Source: JAITVM01 sp031551135
GTDB taxonomy: Bacteria > Bacillota > Clostridia > Lachnospirales > JAITVM01
Direction of reading: 5' to 3'
Assembly: GCA_031551135.1 (NCBI GenBank)
Contig: JAVBOA010000036.1
Coordinates: 95,404-159,403, forward strand
Length of the DNA: 64,000 nucleotides
The position numbers were made by a program, and so were the translations under genes. The notes under the pieces are model-generated. The model searched no databases, was not told where the DNA came from, and worked only from the letters and a program-made list of their open reading frames with translations. Below are positions 1-8,118 of the stretch, piece after piece; position 1 is the first letter of the stretch, and each line of letters starts with the position of its first letter.

Positions 1-192
1 ATGGTCGGAGACGTTGTAAGAAGTTGGATGAATTTATTCAGCGAGGCTTATTTAAATGAAGATATATCTTTTATTCAGGCTATTCTGAACGACAGCGAGC
101 CGGAAGTCAGTGGACATGACGGAAAAATGGCCGTTCAGATTGTAAAAGCAGGCAATGAATCGATTAAAACACATTCGATTATAGCGCTTTAA
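1..192 (+). CDS. Gfo/Idh/MocA-family oxidoreductase, C-terminal fragment (cut by window edge)
   Basis: Only the last 63 codons are inside the window. The frame is open to base 1, so the ATG at 1 is probably internal rather than the true start. The tail reads SGHDGKMAVQIVKAGNESIK, which resembles the C-terminal helix of Gfo/Idh/MocA-type NAD(P)-dependent sugar or inositol dehydrogenases (usually about 330-380 residues, with the Rossmann fold at the missing N-terminus). The substrate cannot be told from this fragment. The stop lies 6 bp before a full palindromic repeat that may terminate its transcript. Confidence 0.6.
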   Translation: MVGDVVRSWMNLFSEAYLNEDISFIQAILNDSEPEVSGHDGKMAVQIVKAGNESIKTHSIIAL

Positions 193-198
193 CTATTT

Positions 199-311
199 AT
201 ACTATTTTCATTATTAAGGATAGAAAAAAATATTTCATTTCACGCTTGAAGCATGCGTGAAACGCTCCGCTGTGAAAAAATTTTTTCTACTTATCAAAAT
301 GAAAATAGTAT
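199..311. repeat. ATACTAT palindromic element, copy A
   Basis: Full-length element (113 bp). It begins ATACTATTTTCA and ends ATGAAAATAGTAT. The inner hairpin arms are TTTCACGC and GCGTGAAA, where copies B-D have TTTCGCGC and GCGCGAAA, so the difference is compensated on both arms. A-rich and T-rich tracts flank the hairpin, so it could act as a bidirectional terminator. It sits 6 bp after the stop of the upstream oxidoreductase. Confidence 0.9.
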
Positions 312-348
312 TATTGATTATTTTGCGGTTTGATTTTTCTTGATTTTA

Positions 349-381
349 TACTATTTCTATACTTTGGAAATGAAATAGTAT
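349..381. repeat. Short collapsed form of the ATACTAT element
   Basis: An approximately 33-bp palindrome with an ATACTATTTC left end and a GAAATAGTAT right end and almost nothing between them. It looks like a copy reduced to its termini. A further isolated end, GAAATAGTAT, lies at 441-450 just before the fruK Shine-Dalgarno. Confidence 0.6.
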
Positions 382-390
382 AAAATATAA

Positions 391-427
391 AAAGGGCTTC
401 GGCGTTGATAAATGCCGGAGCTTTTTA
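391..427 (+). terminator. Hairpin with T-rich tail upstream of fruK
   Basis: GGCTTCGGC pairs with GCCGGAGC (one G-T) around a loop of about 8 nt, followed by TTTTTATAT. It may end the transcript of the preceding gene or act as an attenuator in the fruK leader. The sequence does not decide between these. Confidence 0.6.
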
Positions 428-466
428 TATCTTATAGAGTGAAATAGTATAAAAGGTTGTGTTGAT

Positions 467-1390
467 ATGATTAAAACTCTGACACTAAATCCTGCAATTG
501 ACAAAACAATTTTTTTTGATGCTTTTAATATGGGAGATATTAATATAATCGGCGATATGCGGCTGGATGCGGGCGGCAAAGGGATTAATGTTTCGAAAGT
601 CCTGAAAATCTTCGGCAAAGAAAATATCGCATGCGGAATCTTGGGCAAGGAAAACGGCACTTTCTTTAAAAAATATTTGGATAGTTTAGATATTGTTTAT
701 GATTTTATTGAGGTAGAGGGAAGTAATCGCACTAATATTAAGATTATAGATGAAAAAACCGGAACAACAACGGATATTAACGAAAGAGGCTTAAATCTTA
801 TAGAAACGGATTTTGAGAATTTGAAGGAAAAATTATTTTGCGAAAACGCTGATGTTATGGTTTTTTCGGGAGGATTGCCGCAAGGCTTTTCCGATAATAC
901 TTATCAGAAATTAATAGTGATTGCAAAATCGAAAAATATACGCACTGTACTTGATGCCGATAATCAAGGATTTATAAACGGAATTAAGGCCCTGCCGGAT
1001 ATTATTAAACCCAATATTGCAGAGTTCAAGCGGTATTTTAGGGCAGAAATAAATACCGAAGATGAAATCAAATTTTATGCAGAAAAACTTATTGATACGG
1101 GAATTAAATTAGTTGCAGTTTCTTTAGGGGAAAGAGGTGCGGTTTTTGTGCAGAAAGATTGCGCATTAGTTGTTGACCCAATCAAGGTAAAAGTAAACAG
1201 TACTGTCGGAGCCGGCGACACGATGGTTGCTGTACTCACAATGGCTTTGGAGGAAAATTGGGATTTGGAGCGCACGGCAAAACTTGCGGTTGCGGCAAGT
1301 GCTGCGGCAGTTTCTTTGCCCGGAACGCAAGCTCCGGACATTGATTTGATTAAAAAATTGGAGAAAGATATTAAATTCAGATATCTCTGA
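467..1390 (+). CDS. fruK: 1-phosphofructokinase-like PfkB sugar kinase
   Basis: The 307-residue protein belongs to the PfkB/ribokinase fold. The opening MIKTLTLNPAIDKT is typical of the 1-phosphofructokinase / tagatose-6-phosphate kinase branch. The substrate-binding GGKG is at residues 37-39 and the anion-hole/catalytic GAGD at 248-251, with Asp251 the expected base. It would phosphorylate fructose 1-phosphate to fructose 1,6-bisphosphate with ATP in the cytosol. No PTS gene or fruR lies beside it, so tagatose-6-phosphate remains a possible substrate. The ATG at 467 follows AAAGG at 452-456. The gene stands alone between palindromic repeats. Confidence 0.85.
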   Translation: MIKTLTLNPAIDKTIFFDAFNMGDINIIGDMRLDAGGKGINVSKVLKIFGKENIACGILGKENGTFFKKYLDSLDIVYDFIEVEGSNRTNIKIIDEKTGTTTDINERGLNLIETDFENLKEKLFCENADVMVFSGGLPQGFSDNTYQKLIVIAKSKNIRTVLDADNQGFINGIKALPDIIKPNIAEFKRYFRAEINTEDEIKFYAEKLIDTGIKLVAVSLGERGAVFVQKDCALVVDPIKVKVNSTVGAGDTMVAVLTMALEENWDLERTAKLAVAASAAAVSLPGTQAPDIDLIKKLEKDIKFRYL

Positions 1391-1449
1391 ATCGCTTGAA
1401 TGAGCAAATTTCTTTCTTGTCTTCGGCTGTTTCATGTAAATTTAAATTA

Positions 1450-1458
1450 TGATATAAT
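1450..1458 (+). promoter_or_regulatory. Extended -10 promoter candidate for the serine hydrolase gene
   Basis: TGATATAAT matches TGnTATAAT. The -35 region is weak. If real, transcription starts near 1465 and the whole repeat copy B lies in the 5' leader of the downstream gene. Confidence 0.45.
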
Positions 1459-1467
1459 GGAATAGTA

Positions 1468-1581
1468 ATACTATTTTCATTTAGATAAGTAGAAAAAAAT
1501 TTTTCACAGCGGAGCGTTTCGCGCAATGCTTCAAGCGCGAAATGAAATATTTTTTTCTATCCTTAATATTGAAAATAGTAT
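1468..1581. repeat. ATACTAT palindromic element, copy B
   Basis: A 114-bp element in the orientation opposite to copy A: ATACTATTTTCAT at the left end, inner arms TTTCGCGC/GCGCGAAA, and GAAAATAGTAT at the right end. It lies between a candidate promoter and the serine hydrolase start, so it would be transcribed as a leader hairpin. A partial end (GGAATAGTA) abuts its left side. Confidence 0.9.
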
Positions 1582-1616
1582 AAACATAACTTTTTTTCTA
1601 TTGAGGGGGTAACAAA

Positions 1617-3596
1617 ATGAAAAAATTCTTTTCATGTATTTTGGCAACTGTTTTTATATTTCAAGCTGTACCGGTATTTGCTGAGGAACAGCCAAGTTAT
1701 ATTCCGCTACGTAACGCGGTGGAAACAAGCGGCGGAACCGTAAAATGGGATTCTGCTAAAAACGAAATCGAAATTGGTTTTAAAGGGGATATTTACAAAT
1801 ACAGCACAAAAACCGCTGATGAATATTATAAAAATTCCGAAAAACTCGAATTATCCGCACCTCTCACATTAAATAACGGAACAACATTTATTAATTATTC
1901 GGATATCGCATATGTATATGAAACAGAAAATGACCCATACAAAGAAACCAAAAAGAAAGCAGTTCTCAACGCTTATAATTTTATTTTGAACAATAATTTG
2001 CCGGGCATAACAATTTCGTTTGTTGATGCGGAAAACAATTATAAATGGATACAAGGCTTTGGCCATGCCGATATTGAAAATAAAAAACCGGTAACGGAAA
2101 AAACAGTTTTTGGCATTGCTTCTATTTCAAAGCTTTTCACAACTACATCTGTTATGCAGATGGTAGAACAGGGCAAAATGAAATTGGACGGAAAAATTAT
2201 CGATTATATCCCTGAATTTTCAGTTAAGACGCATCCGGTTTATGGCGGTGATTCCAATAAAATCACGGTCGAAATGATTTTAACGCATTTTTCGGGGTTG
2301 TCTGAAGATATTTTTGACGGCTTTTATACTACCAAGGCACAGGATAAAAATTATTTGAATAATTTAGTCAGCAATTTGAAAAATGAATATCTTGTTAATA
2401 ATCAAATGCAGCGCTGGAATTATTCAAATGCCGGAATATCGCTGATTGGTGTTATTATATCGCGTCTGAACGGCGAAACAAAAGATGTATATAAAGGATT
2501 CGTTGATTATACGGATAAAAATCTCTTTGAAAGAATGGGCATGAAAATGTCGTCATTCGAATTGAAAGAAGCAAACCGCCAATATCTTGCGAAATCTTAT
2601 GCCGACAGTAAATCCGGGGCAAAAGAAGAACTTTTTCTTAATTCTCTGCCATGCGGTTCGATGTATTCGAATGGCGAAGATATGTCGAGATTTATGAATT
2701 TTATTTTAAACGACGGAACCTTTGAAGGTAAAACGCTTGTTTCCGCCGATTCGGTTAAAAAAATGCTGACACCTGTTACTTGGGAAATGCCACTTAATCC
2801 TGAATTGGAAATCGGAATGGTTTGGATGAGCGGAAATTATAACGGCGTTGATATGGTGGGTCACGGCGGCGATATCGAATATTTCCATTCGGATTTGCAG
2901 CTATCGAAAGATGAAAAATTGGGCGTGTTTGTATCTTCAAACTCCTCAAATTCTGTAGGGCTTTCGGGATATATTTCCGCCGAACTTCTTGCGAATGCGT
3001 ATTCCGAAAAAACCGGATTTGTGCTTAAACCTTTCGTGCCTGCACAAACAAATGATGTAACTCTTACAAAAGCTGATTCTGAAAAATATGCCGGCAACTA
3101 TAGCGCTTACGGCAATGTGAGCGCAGGAGACGACGGAAGCTTGAAATTAGACCAATATGGAGTTGTTTACAAACCGCAGGATGATGGAACTTATTTTGAG
3201 TCGCAAGGTCAGTCGAGAATTAGATTTGAAGAAATAAACGGCAAAATGTATATGCTTGCGATTGTGGGCAGCAAAGAAATCATAGCCGCCGAAAAAGTAG
3301 TGCAAACAAAAGCGGATTCGAGCTTTGATTCTTGGATCGGCGAATATTCTCCGACAACGGCGTATAAAAATAGTTATGTTTTCCCGGATTTTAAATTGCA
3401 TAAAGATGCCGCAGGCTATGCTATGTTTTCTTCAATGGATCCAAAAACTCCATCCAGTGTTTCTGTAGAAAAAATTAGTGACAACGAATATTATATCCCC
3501 GGTACAGGACGTACGCTCGGCGGCGTTATCCGCAAATATATAAAAGACGGAAAAACTCATTTACACTATGCCGGTCTTGATTATGTAAAAAAATAA
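1617..3596 (+). CDS. Secreted beta-lactamase-family serine hydrolase with N-terminal copper-amine-oxidase-like domain
   Basis: A 659-residue exported protein. Residues 1-22 form a Sec signal peptide (MKKFF.., ending VFAEE). Residues about 28-100 resemble the copper amine oxidase N-terminal-like stalk domain (IPLRNAVETSGG..W). The class C beta-lactamase/PBP4*-type fold follows: SISK (Ser169, Lys172), YSN at 269-271 and HGGD at 416-419, the positions of SxxK, YxN and the KTG-equivalent. About 200 residues of beta-rich C-terminal extension follow. Such proteins are D-amino-acid peptidases or esterases; the substrate is not predictable. The Shine-Dalgarno GAGGGGG sits 8 nt before the ATG. It shares a terminator with the convergent gene downstream. 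Confidence 0.85.
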   Translation: MKKFFSCILATVFIFQAVPVFAEEQPSYIPLRNAVETSGGTVKWDSAKNEIEIGFKGDIYKYSTKTADEYYKNSEKLELSAPLTLNNGTTFINYSDIAYVYETENDPYKETKKKAVLNAYNFILNNNLPGITISFVDAENNYKWIQGFGHADIENKKPVTEKTVFGIASISKLFTTTSVMQMVEQGKMKLDGKIIDYIPEFSVKTHPVYGGDSNKITVEMILTHFSGLSEDIFDGFYTTKAQDKNYLNNLVSNLKNEYLVNNQMQRWNYSNAGISLIGVIISRLNGETKDVYKGFVDYTDKNLFERMGMKMSSFELKEANRQYLAKSYADSKSGAKEELFLNSLPCGSMYSNGEDMSRFMNFILNDGTFEGKTLVSADSVKKMLTPVTWEMPLNPELEIGMVWMSGNYNGVDMVGHGGDIEYFHSDLQLSKDEKLGVFVSSNSSNSVGLSGYISAELLANAYSEKTGFVLKPFVPAQTNDVTLTKADSEKYAGNYSAYGNVSAGDDGSLKLDQYGVVYKPQDDGTYFESQGQSRIRFEEINGKMYMLAIVGSKEIIAAEKVVQTKADSSFDSWIGEYSPTTAYKNSYVFPDFKLHKDAAGYAMFSSMDPKTPSSVSVEKISDNEYYIPGTGRTLGGVIRKYIKDGKTHLHYAGLDYVKK

Positions 3597-3620
3597 AATA
3601 AAGTTCAAATAAAATAGTAT

Positions 3621-3660
3621 AAAAAAAGAGTTCTGCGAAAATATCGCGAACTCTTTTTTT
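3621..3660. terminator. Bidirectional intrinsic terminator
   Basis: The stem is AAAAAAAGAGTTC-TGCGA / TCGC-GAACTCTTTTTTT, with A and T tracts on both sides. It serves both the serine hydrolase (+) and the glycosyltransferase (-), whose ends face each other. Confidence 0.9.
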
Positions 3661-3688
3661 ACCGAACGAAAACAATGTTCGCCAATAT

Positions 3689-4909
3689 TTAAGATTTTTT
3701 AATTTTACTGAGTAAATTTTTTGTAACAGCTATCGGTAATAAAACTCTGATTGGTTTTTGTAGGTTTATTACTTCCTGATAAAGATATTCCATATTTTTC
3801 GCAAATTGCTCTGATGATAAATTTTGGATTCCGCGGTATGCGTTTTCCGCAATCTCTTTTGTCTTTTCCATATTATTCAGCGCTTCAAAGGCAATATCCG
3901 GAAAATCATTCGGAGTATCAAAAAAGTACCCTGTTTCGCCGTGTTTAACTATTCCTTTTACGCTGTCATCGCGTTTTACAACAACGGGAATTTTTCCTGC
4001 CATAGCTTCAATATAGGTCAATCCTTGAGTTTCGGATTCGGAAGCGGAGACGAAAATATCGCCTATTTGATAATAATTATTTATAATTTCCCATGGTTTG
4101 CTTCCTGCAAAAATCACAGATTTTTCTATATTTAATTTTTTTACGTTTTCTTCGATTTCGCCGAGCATCGGTCCGTCGCCGACAATTACGAATTTTGCGT
4201 TCGGGATTCGGCTTAAAAGCTCGGGCATTTTTGCAACAAGCAAATGAACGCCTTTTTCCAAAGAAACTCTGCCAAGTGATAATATTACAGGGTCGTTTTC
4301 ACCGATACCCAATTCAGCTTTGATTTTCTTTACTTCTTCCGGGTCGCAGTTCTTTTTTTCGAATTTCGAAAAGTCAAGTCCGGTAGGAATCACTTTAACC
4401 GGCTTTTTCACGCCGTATTGTAAAAGCGAATGGCAGGATTTTTCGGCCGGTGTTATAACCATATCGGCTCGGTTGCAAAAGAAACGGCTAAAACCCTGAG
4501 TCATTTTCGGGGTAACCAAATGCCCGTTTGCAACATAATGCACATAATCTTCATACATTGTGTGATATGTATGTACAATCGGTATTTTATAATATTCTGC
4601 AACAGCTTTTCCAAAAAAACCAAGCGGAAATTCAGTCTGAGTGTGGACTATATCTAAATTAAATCTTTTTATTTTTAAAATGAGTTTCGGCGGATACATA
4701 AAAGTCACACGTCTGGACGGAAAAAATACAAACGGCATGCTGGGCAGCCTAAAAACACGCGGCAAAACCACTTTACAATCGGGGTCTGTAGTAGTAAAAA
4801 TATAAACTTTGTGTCCTAGTTTGTTAAGTTCCTTTTCGAGTGTACGAACAGATGTAGCAACTCCGTTTATTTGAGGGTAATAAGTATCAGTAAAAATTCC
4901 GATATTCAT
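3689..4909 (-). CDS. GT4 glycosyltransferase, diacylglycerol glucosyltransferase-like
   Basis: A 406-residue GT-B fold enzyme. The N-terminus MNIGIFTDTYYPQINGVATS, then HTQTEFPLG and HTYHTMYEDY, are typical of the Firmicute 1,2-diacylglycerol 3-alpha-glucosyltransferase / MgtA group of GT4. The sugar-nucleotide EX7E signature is ETQGLTYIE. It would transfer a hexose from UDP- or GDP-sugar to a membrane lipid at the cytoplasmic face. The Shine-Dalgarno GGAGGTTG lies inside the last codons of the upstream TPR-like gene (3-nt gap), so the two are translationally coupled. Exact acceptor and linkage are inferred from family only. Confidence 0.85.
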   Translation of the reverse strand: MNIGIFTDTYYPQINGVATSVRTLEKELNKLGHKVYIFTTTDPDCKVVLPRVFRLPSMPFVFFPSRRVTFMYPPKLILKIKRFNLDIVHTQTEFPLGFFGKAVAEYYKIPIVHTYHTMYEDYVHYVANGHLVTPKMTQGFSRFFCNRADMVITPAEKSCHSLLQYGVKKPVKVIPTGLDFSKFEKKNCDPEEVKKIKAELGIGENDPVILSLGRVSLEKGVHLLVAKMPELLSRIPNAKFVIVGDGPMLGEIEENVKKLNIEKSVIFAGSKPWEIINNYYQIGDIFVSASESETQGLTYIEAMAGKIPVVVKRDDSVKGIVKHGETGYFFDTPNDFPDIAFEALNNMEKTKEIAENAYRGIQNLSSEQFAKNMEYLYQEVINLQKPIRVLLPIAVTKNLLSKIKKS

Positions 4910-4912
4910 GAA

Positions 4913-5554
4913 TCAACCTCCGAATCTATAGCTAATATAATTGATAATCCTGTTTTTTAGTGTAGAATTTTCAAAAAATTTGTCATTCAAAATATCATTG
5001 CGTAATTTATTCAGCTCGTAAGCTTGATTTTGTTTTATATAAATATCAATCAATAAAGTATAAGTCATTAAATAATCCGAGCCAAAAATAACAGCCTCCT
5101 GCAATACTTTTTCGGCATCCGAAATTTTTTCGGCTTTTATAAGCTCTTCGGCCCATTTGTTAAGTGCCGAAATATACATATTGTAATGTTCTTCGTAGTT
5201 TATAATTTTTTGCAGATTGTTTACTCCGTATATTTTTTTCAATTCAAGATTGCTCATTTGTTTGTCGAAATGAATCATCTTTAGCTGAGATTTTTTTATA
5301 ACAGTGTTTTGGCAGGCAGAAAGCTCAGTTTCGCATTCATAATCAAGAATAGGTAATTTATTAATATTTGGAACAACAAAATATTTTTTGTCAATTTCCT
5401 GTTTTCTAATCAAATTCGCTTCTTCTTCGACTTTTATGTAATCATCCATTTTGCCGTGGTAATTTTTTGTACTATATCTCATTCTTACTCTAAAAGCTAT
5501 AATCAAACCGATTGTTATTATTAATAAAGGTGGCAATACAATATTCGTAAACAT
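4913..5554 (-). CDS. Membrane-anchored TPR-like protein of unknown function
   Basis: 213 residues. One N-terminal membrane segment (about 5-22, LPPLLIITIGLIIAF) is followed by basic residues, so the rest probably faces the cytosol. Residues about 120-205 are helical and repeat-like (KWAEELIKAEKISDAEKVLQ..), resembling tetratricopeptide repeats. The Shine-Dalgarno AAGAAGGGG is well placed. It forms a two-gene unit with the GT4 glycosyltransferase and may scaffold or regulate it; that role is inference from position only. Confidence 0.7.
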   Translation of the reverse strand: MFTNIVLPPLLIITIGLIIAFRVRMRYSTKNYHGKMDDYIKVEEEANLIRKQEIDKKYFVVPNINKLPILDYECETELSACQNTVIKKSQLKMIHFDKQMSNLELKKIYGVNNLQKIINYEEHYNMYISALNKWAEELIKAEKISDAEKVLQEAVIFGSDYLMTYTLLIDIYIKQNQAYELNKLRNDILNDKFFENSTLKNRIINYISYRFGG

Positions 5555-5978
5555 AATTAATACAATCCCCTTCTTTGATATATCTTTAAAATAATTATTA
5601 TATTAACGAACAAAAATTACAAATGGATTATATTTAACTTGCTAAATACGAATACATTGCGACAGAAAAAAATATTTGAAAAAAATATAATTAGTTTGTA
5701 CAATCTAAACATATGGCATTTTAATAAACTGCTGAAAAATAAAAGTCTTTTTATAAAAAAAATAAAAACTCGCGTCAAATTAATTATATGTCCAAAATTT
5801 AAATTTTATTATACTATAATTTTCAATAAATGTAAAAACATAAATTGTGTGATTTTTTTATTTTTCAAAATGGAAATAGTATAATACCAAAAATTTCTTG
5901 TCCGGAGTCTACTCAAAATTTATTCTATATGATATATTTTATATATAGAAAAAATTATAGATTTCGTAACAGGTGGAT
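5555..5978. other. Intergenic region, very A+T rich
   Basis: Divergent spacer between the TPR-like gene (-) and the helicase gene (+). It holds one degenerate palindromic repeat (5811-5882). I see no convincing gene; the 81-codon frame at 5639-5884 has no Shine-Dalgarno and runs into the repeat. Confidence 0.6.
5811..5882. repeat. Degenerate ATACTAT element (72 bp)
   Basis: The left end ATACTATAATTTTCAATAAA and right end TTTTTCAAAATGGAAATAGTAT keep the family termini. The GC-rich inner hairpin has been lost. It lies upstream of the helicase gene. Confidence 0.6.
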
Positions 5979-7814
5979 ATGATTAATTTAAATGAAAACC
6001 AAGTTATTGCAACGCAGCATTTTACCGGACCGATTATGGTTTTGGCGGGGCCAGGCAGCGGCAAAACAACCGTAATTACATATAGGGTAAAAAATCTAGT
6101 CGAAAATTACAAAATAAATCCAAATAAAATTCTTGTAATATCTTTTACAAAAGCCTCCAGTGTTGAGATGCAAAATAGATTTTTATCGCTTTGCAGCGCC
6201 AACGGAATATCTTTTTCTACATTTCACGCAGTTTTTTTTAAAATAATCAGAGCGTATTACGGCTACACAACCGAAAATATTTTGCGTGAAGAAGAAAAAC
6301 GGGAGATTATTAAGAAAATTATTGCGTACAAACATATTGAGGTAAATGATGTCGAAGAATTAGTATCTAATATTATACTTGAATTTTCGATTATCGCAAG
6401 CGATTTATTGGATATCGAGTATTATAATCCGATGAATATGGCAAAAGATGAATTTACCGAAATTTTTGAATTATATCAAAAATACAAAATTAAATACAAT
6501 AAAATTGATTTTGACGATATGCTTGTAAAATGTTTTGTGCTTTTGAAAAAAAATCCCGAAGTTTTGGAATACTGGCAGAATAGATTTTCGTTTATATTGA
6601 TAGACGAATTTCAAGACATTAATAAAGTGCAATATGAAAATATTAAGCTTCTTGCCGAAAAGCATAAAAATATTTTTATTGTGGGGGATGATGACCAAAG
6701 TATTTATAAATTTCGCGGTGCGCGGCCGGAATTTCTGATTTCGTTTCCGAACGACTTTCCCGATTTAAAAAAAATAATCCTTAACGTGAATTATCGTTCG
6801 ACGGAGCAGATTATAAAAATTTGTAATTGGCTTATCATTCAGAATAAATACAGATATGATAAAAAAATTATAGGCACAGATAAAATTGGAAAAATGCCCT
6901 CTATTTTGTATTCAGAGGATATTAATTCAGAAGCTCTTAATATTGCCAATAAAATTTTTTCTATCGGCACAAAAATTTCATATAATGAAATGGCCGTTGT
7001 TTATCGAAATAATATTCAAGGAAGATCTTTTATAGATGTTTTTCTGCATTTAAATATACCTTTTCAAATAAAGGATAAAGCGGCGAGTATTTATGAACAT
7101 TGGATTTTTAAAGATATTGCGGCGTATTTCAGGCTTGCTATGGACAATTCGGACACCGAATCTTTGGAAAGAATTATAAATAAGCCGTCCAGATATATTT
7201 CCAAAATGATTATTTCTGCGGCAAAGAAAAATGGCGGTATGCTTTTGGATAGTTTAAGCAAATCCAAAATAGCCAAGGTTTATCAAAAAAATAAAATCGG
7301 CGAATTGATTTTTTATTTAAAAGCAATCAAAAAACGTAATCCTTATGATGCTCTTAAATATATTCGGGAGGCCGTGAACTACGATAAATATCTGGTCGAT
7401 TATTCTGATTTCCGAAAAATGGGCTCGAAAGGTCTTTTTGAAATAATTGAGGAAATTCAGGAATCATGCAAAGGCTTTAATGATATTGAAGAATATTTAG
7501 AAAATACAGCCAGAGTTTTAGAGGAAACAAAAAATATTTCGTTTAAAGATAATCCTATGGGAGTAACATTAAGCACAATGCACAGCGTAAAAGGGCTTGA
7601 ATATAATACGGTTTTTATTGCGTCCTGCGTAGAGGATGTTATACCATATGAAAAAGCAAAAACCGAAAGCGAGATAGAGGAAGAACGCAGACTTTTTTAT
7701 GTTGGTCTGACAAGGGCGAAACAAGATTTATATATATCCGTCGTTAATACAAGACACGAAAAAAAGGTCAAACATTCAGTGTTTTTAGACGGGTTAATAC
7801 AAAATCGTAAATAA
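5979..7814 (+). CDS. UvrD/Rep (PcrA-like) superfamily 1 DNA helicase
   Basis: 611 residues; a 3'-5' ATP-dependent DNA helicase of the UvrD/Rep family. Visible motifs in order: Walker A GPGSGKTT near residue 25, DEFQD (motif II), GDDDQSIYKFRGA (III), TMHSVKGLEYNTVF (V) and EEERRLFYVGLTRAK (VI). It is about 100 residues shorter than PcrA, with reduced 2B and C-terminal regions, so it may be a paralogue rather than the housekeeping enzyme. The ATG at 5979 is preferred (AGG at 5971-5973, 5-nt spacing); a GTG at 5973 is in frame but overlaps that site. The 35-residue peptide gene follows at once. Confidence 0.9.
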   Translation: MINLNENQVIATQHFTGPIMVLAGPGSGKTTVITYRVKNLVENYKINPNKILVISFTKASSVEMQNRFLSLCSANGISFSTFHAVFFKIIRAYYGYTTENILREEEKREIIKKIIAYKHIEVNDVEELVSNIILEFSIIASDLLDIEYYNPMNMAKDEFTEIFELYQKYKIKYNKIDFDDMLVKCFVLLKKNPEVLEYWQNRFSFILIDEFQDINKVQYENIKLLAEKHKNIFIVGDDDQSIYKFRGARPEFLISFPNDFPDLKKIILNVNYRSTEQIIKICNWLIIQNKYRYDKKIIGTDKIGKMPSILYSEDINSEALNIANKIFSIGTKISYNEMAVVYRNNIQGRSFIDVFLHLNIPFQIKDKAASIYEHWIFKDIAAYFRLAMDNSDTESLERIINKPSRYISKMIISAAKKNGGMLLDSLSKSKIAKVYQKNKIGELIFYLKAIKKRNPYDALKYIREAVNYDKYLVDYSDFRKMGSKGLFEIIEEIQESCKGFNDIEEYLENTARVLEETKNISFKDNPMGVTLSTMHSVKGLEYNTVFIASCVEDVIPYEKAKTESEIEEERRLFYVGLTRAKQDLYISVVNTRHEKKVKHSVFLDGLIQNRK

Positions 7815-7851
7815 TTTTTCCAAACTTAAATAAAAATTAGGAGTGAATAGA

Positions 7852-7959
7852 ATGAAAAATAAAAAAGCAAACAGAAAGAGAATATTAACCGGTGTTTTGG
7901 CACTTTTGATGGCTCTGCTGATGGTTCTGCCATTTATTGCACAATTGTTTTTTAGATAA
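7852..7959 (+). CDS. Small single-span membrane peptide (35 residues)
   Basis: A short gene with a strong Shine-Dalgarno (TTAGGAG at 7837-7843) 8 nt before the ATG, and an intrinsic terminator 6 nt after the stop. The peptide has a strongly basic start (MKNKKANRKR), one hydrophobic helix (about residues 11-34) and a final Arg. It lies 37 nt after the helicase gene and is probably cotranscribed with it. Similar short basic-hydrophobic peptides occur in Clostridia, but I know of no function. Gene boundaries and terminator make it credible as a real product. Confidence 0.65.
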   Translation: MKNKKANRKRILTGVLALLMALLMVLPFIAQLFFR

Positions 7960-7965
7960 AACTTT

Positions 7966-7990
7966 GCACGGTCTTAACCGTGTTTTTTTA
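7966..7990 (+). terminator. Intrinsic terminator after the small peptide gene
   Basis: CACGGT-CTTA-ACCGTG, a perfect 6-bp stem, followed by seven T. Confidence 0.85.
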
Positions 7991-8118
7991 TTTCATCTTC
8001 AATAATGTCTCAAAAATTATTCGATTAACACCGATTAATTATATATAACGTTTTGATTTTTTATCAATGTTATATTTTGTTTTATTCTTTATAAGGGAAA
8101 TAGTATAAAGGTGAAAAA

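Noticed and set aside
199..311. Repeat as an insertion sequence or CRISPR unit
   Set aside because: Too short to encode a protein, not tandemly arrayed and without spacers; no transposase in the window.
5639..5884. 81-codon frame between the TPR-like gene and the helicase
   Set aside because: No ribosome-binding site, extreme Lys/Ile/Phe bias from A+T-rich DNA, and its end lies in a repeat remnant.
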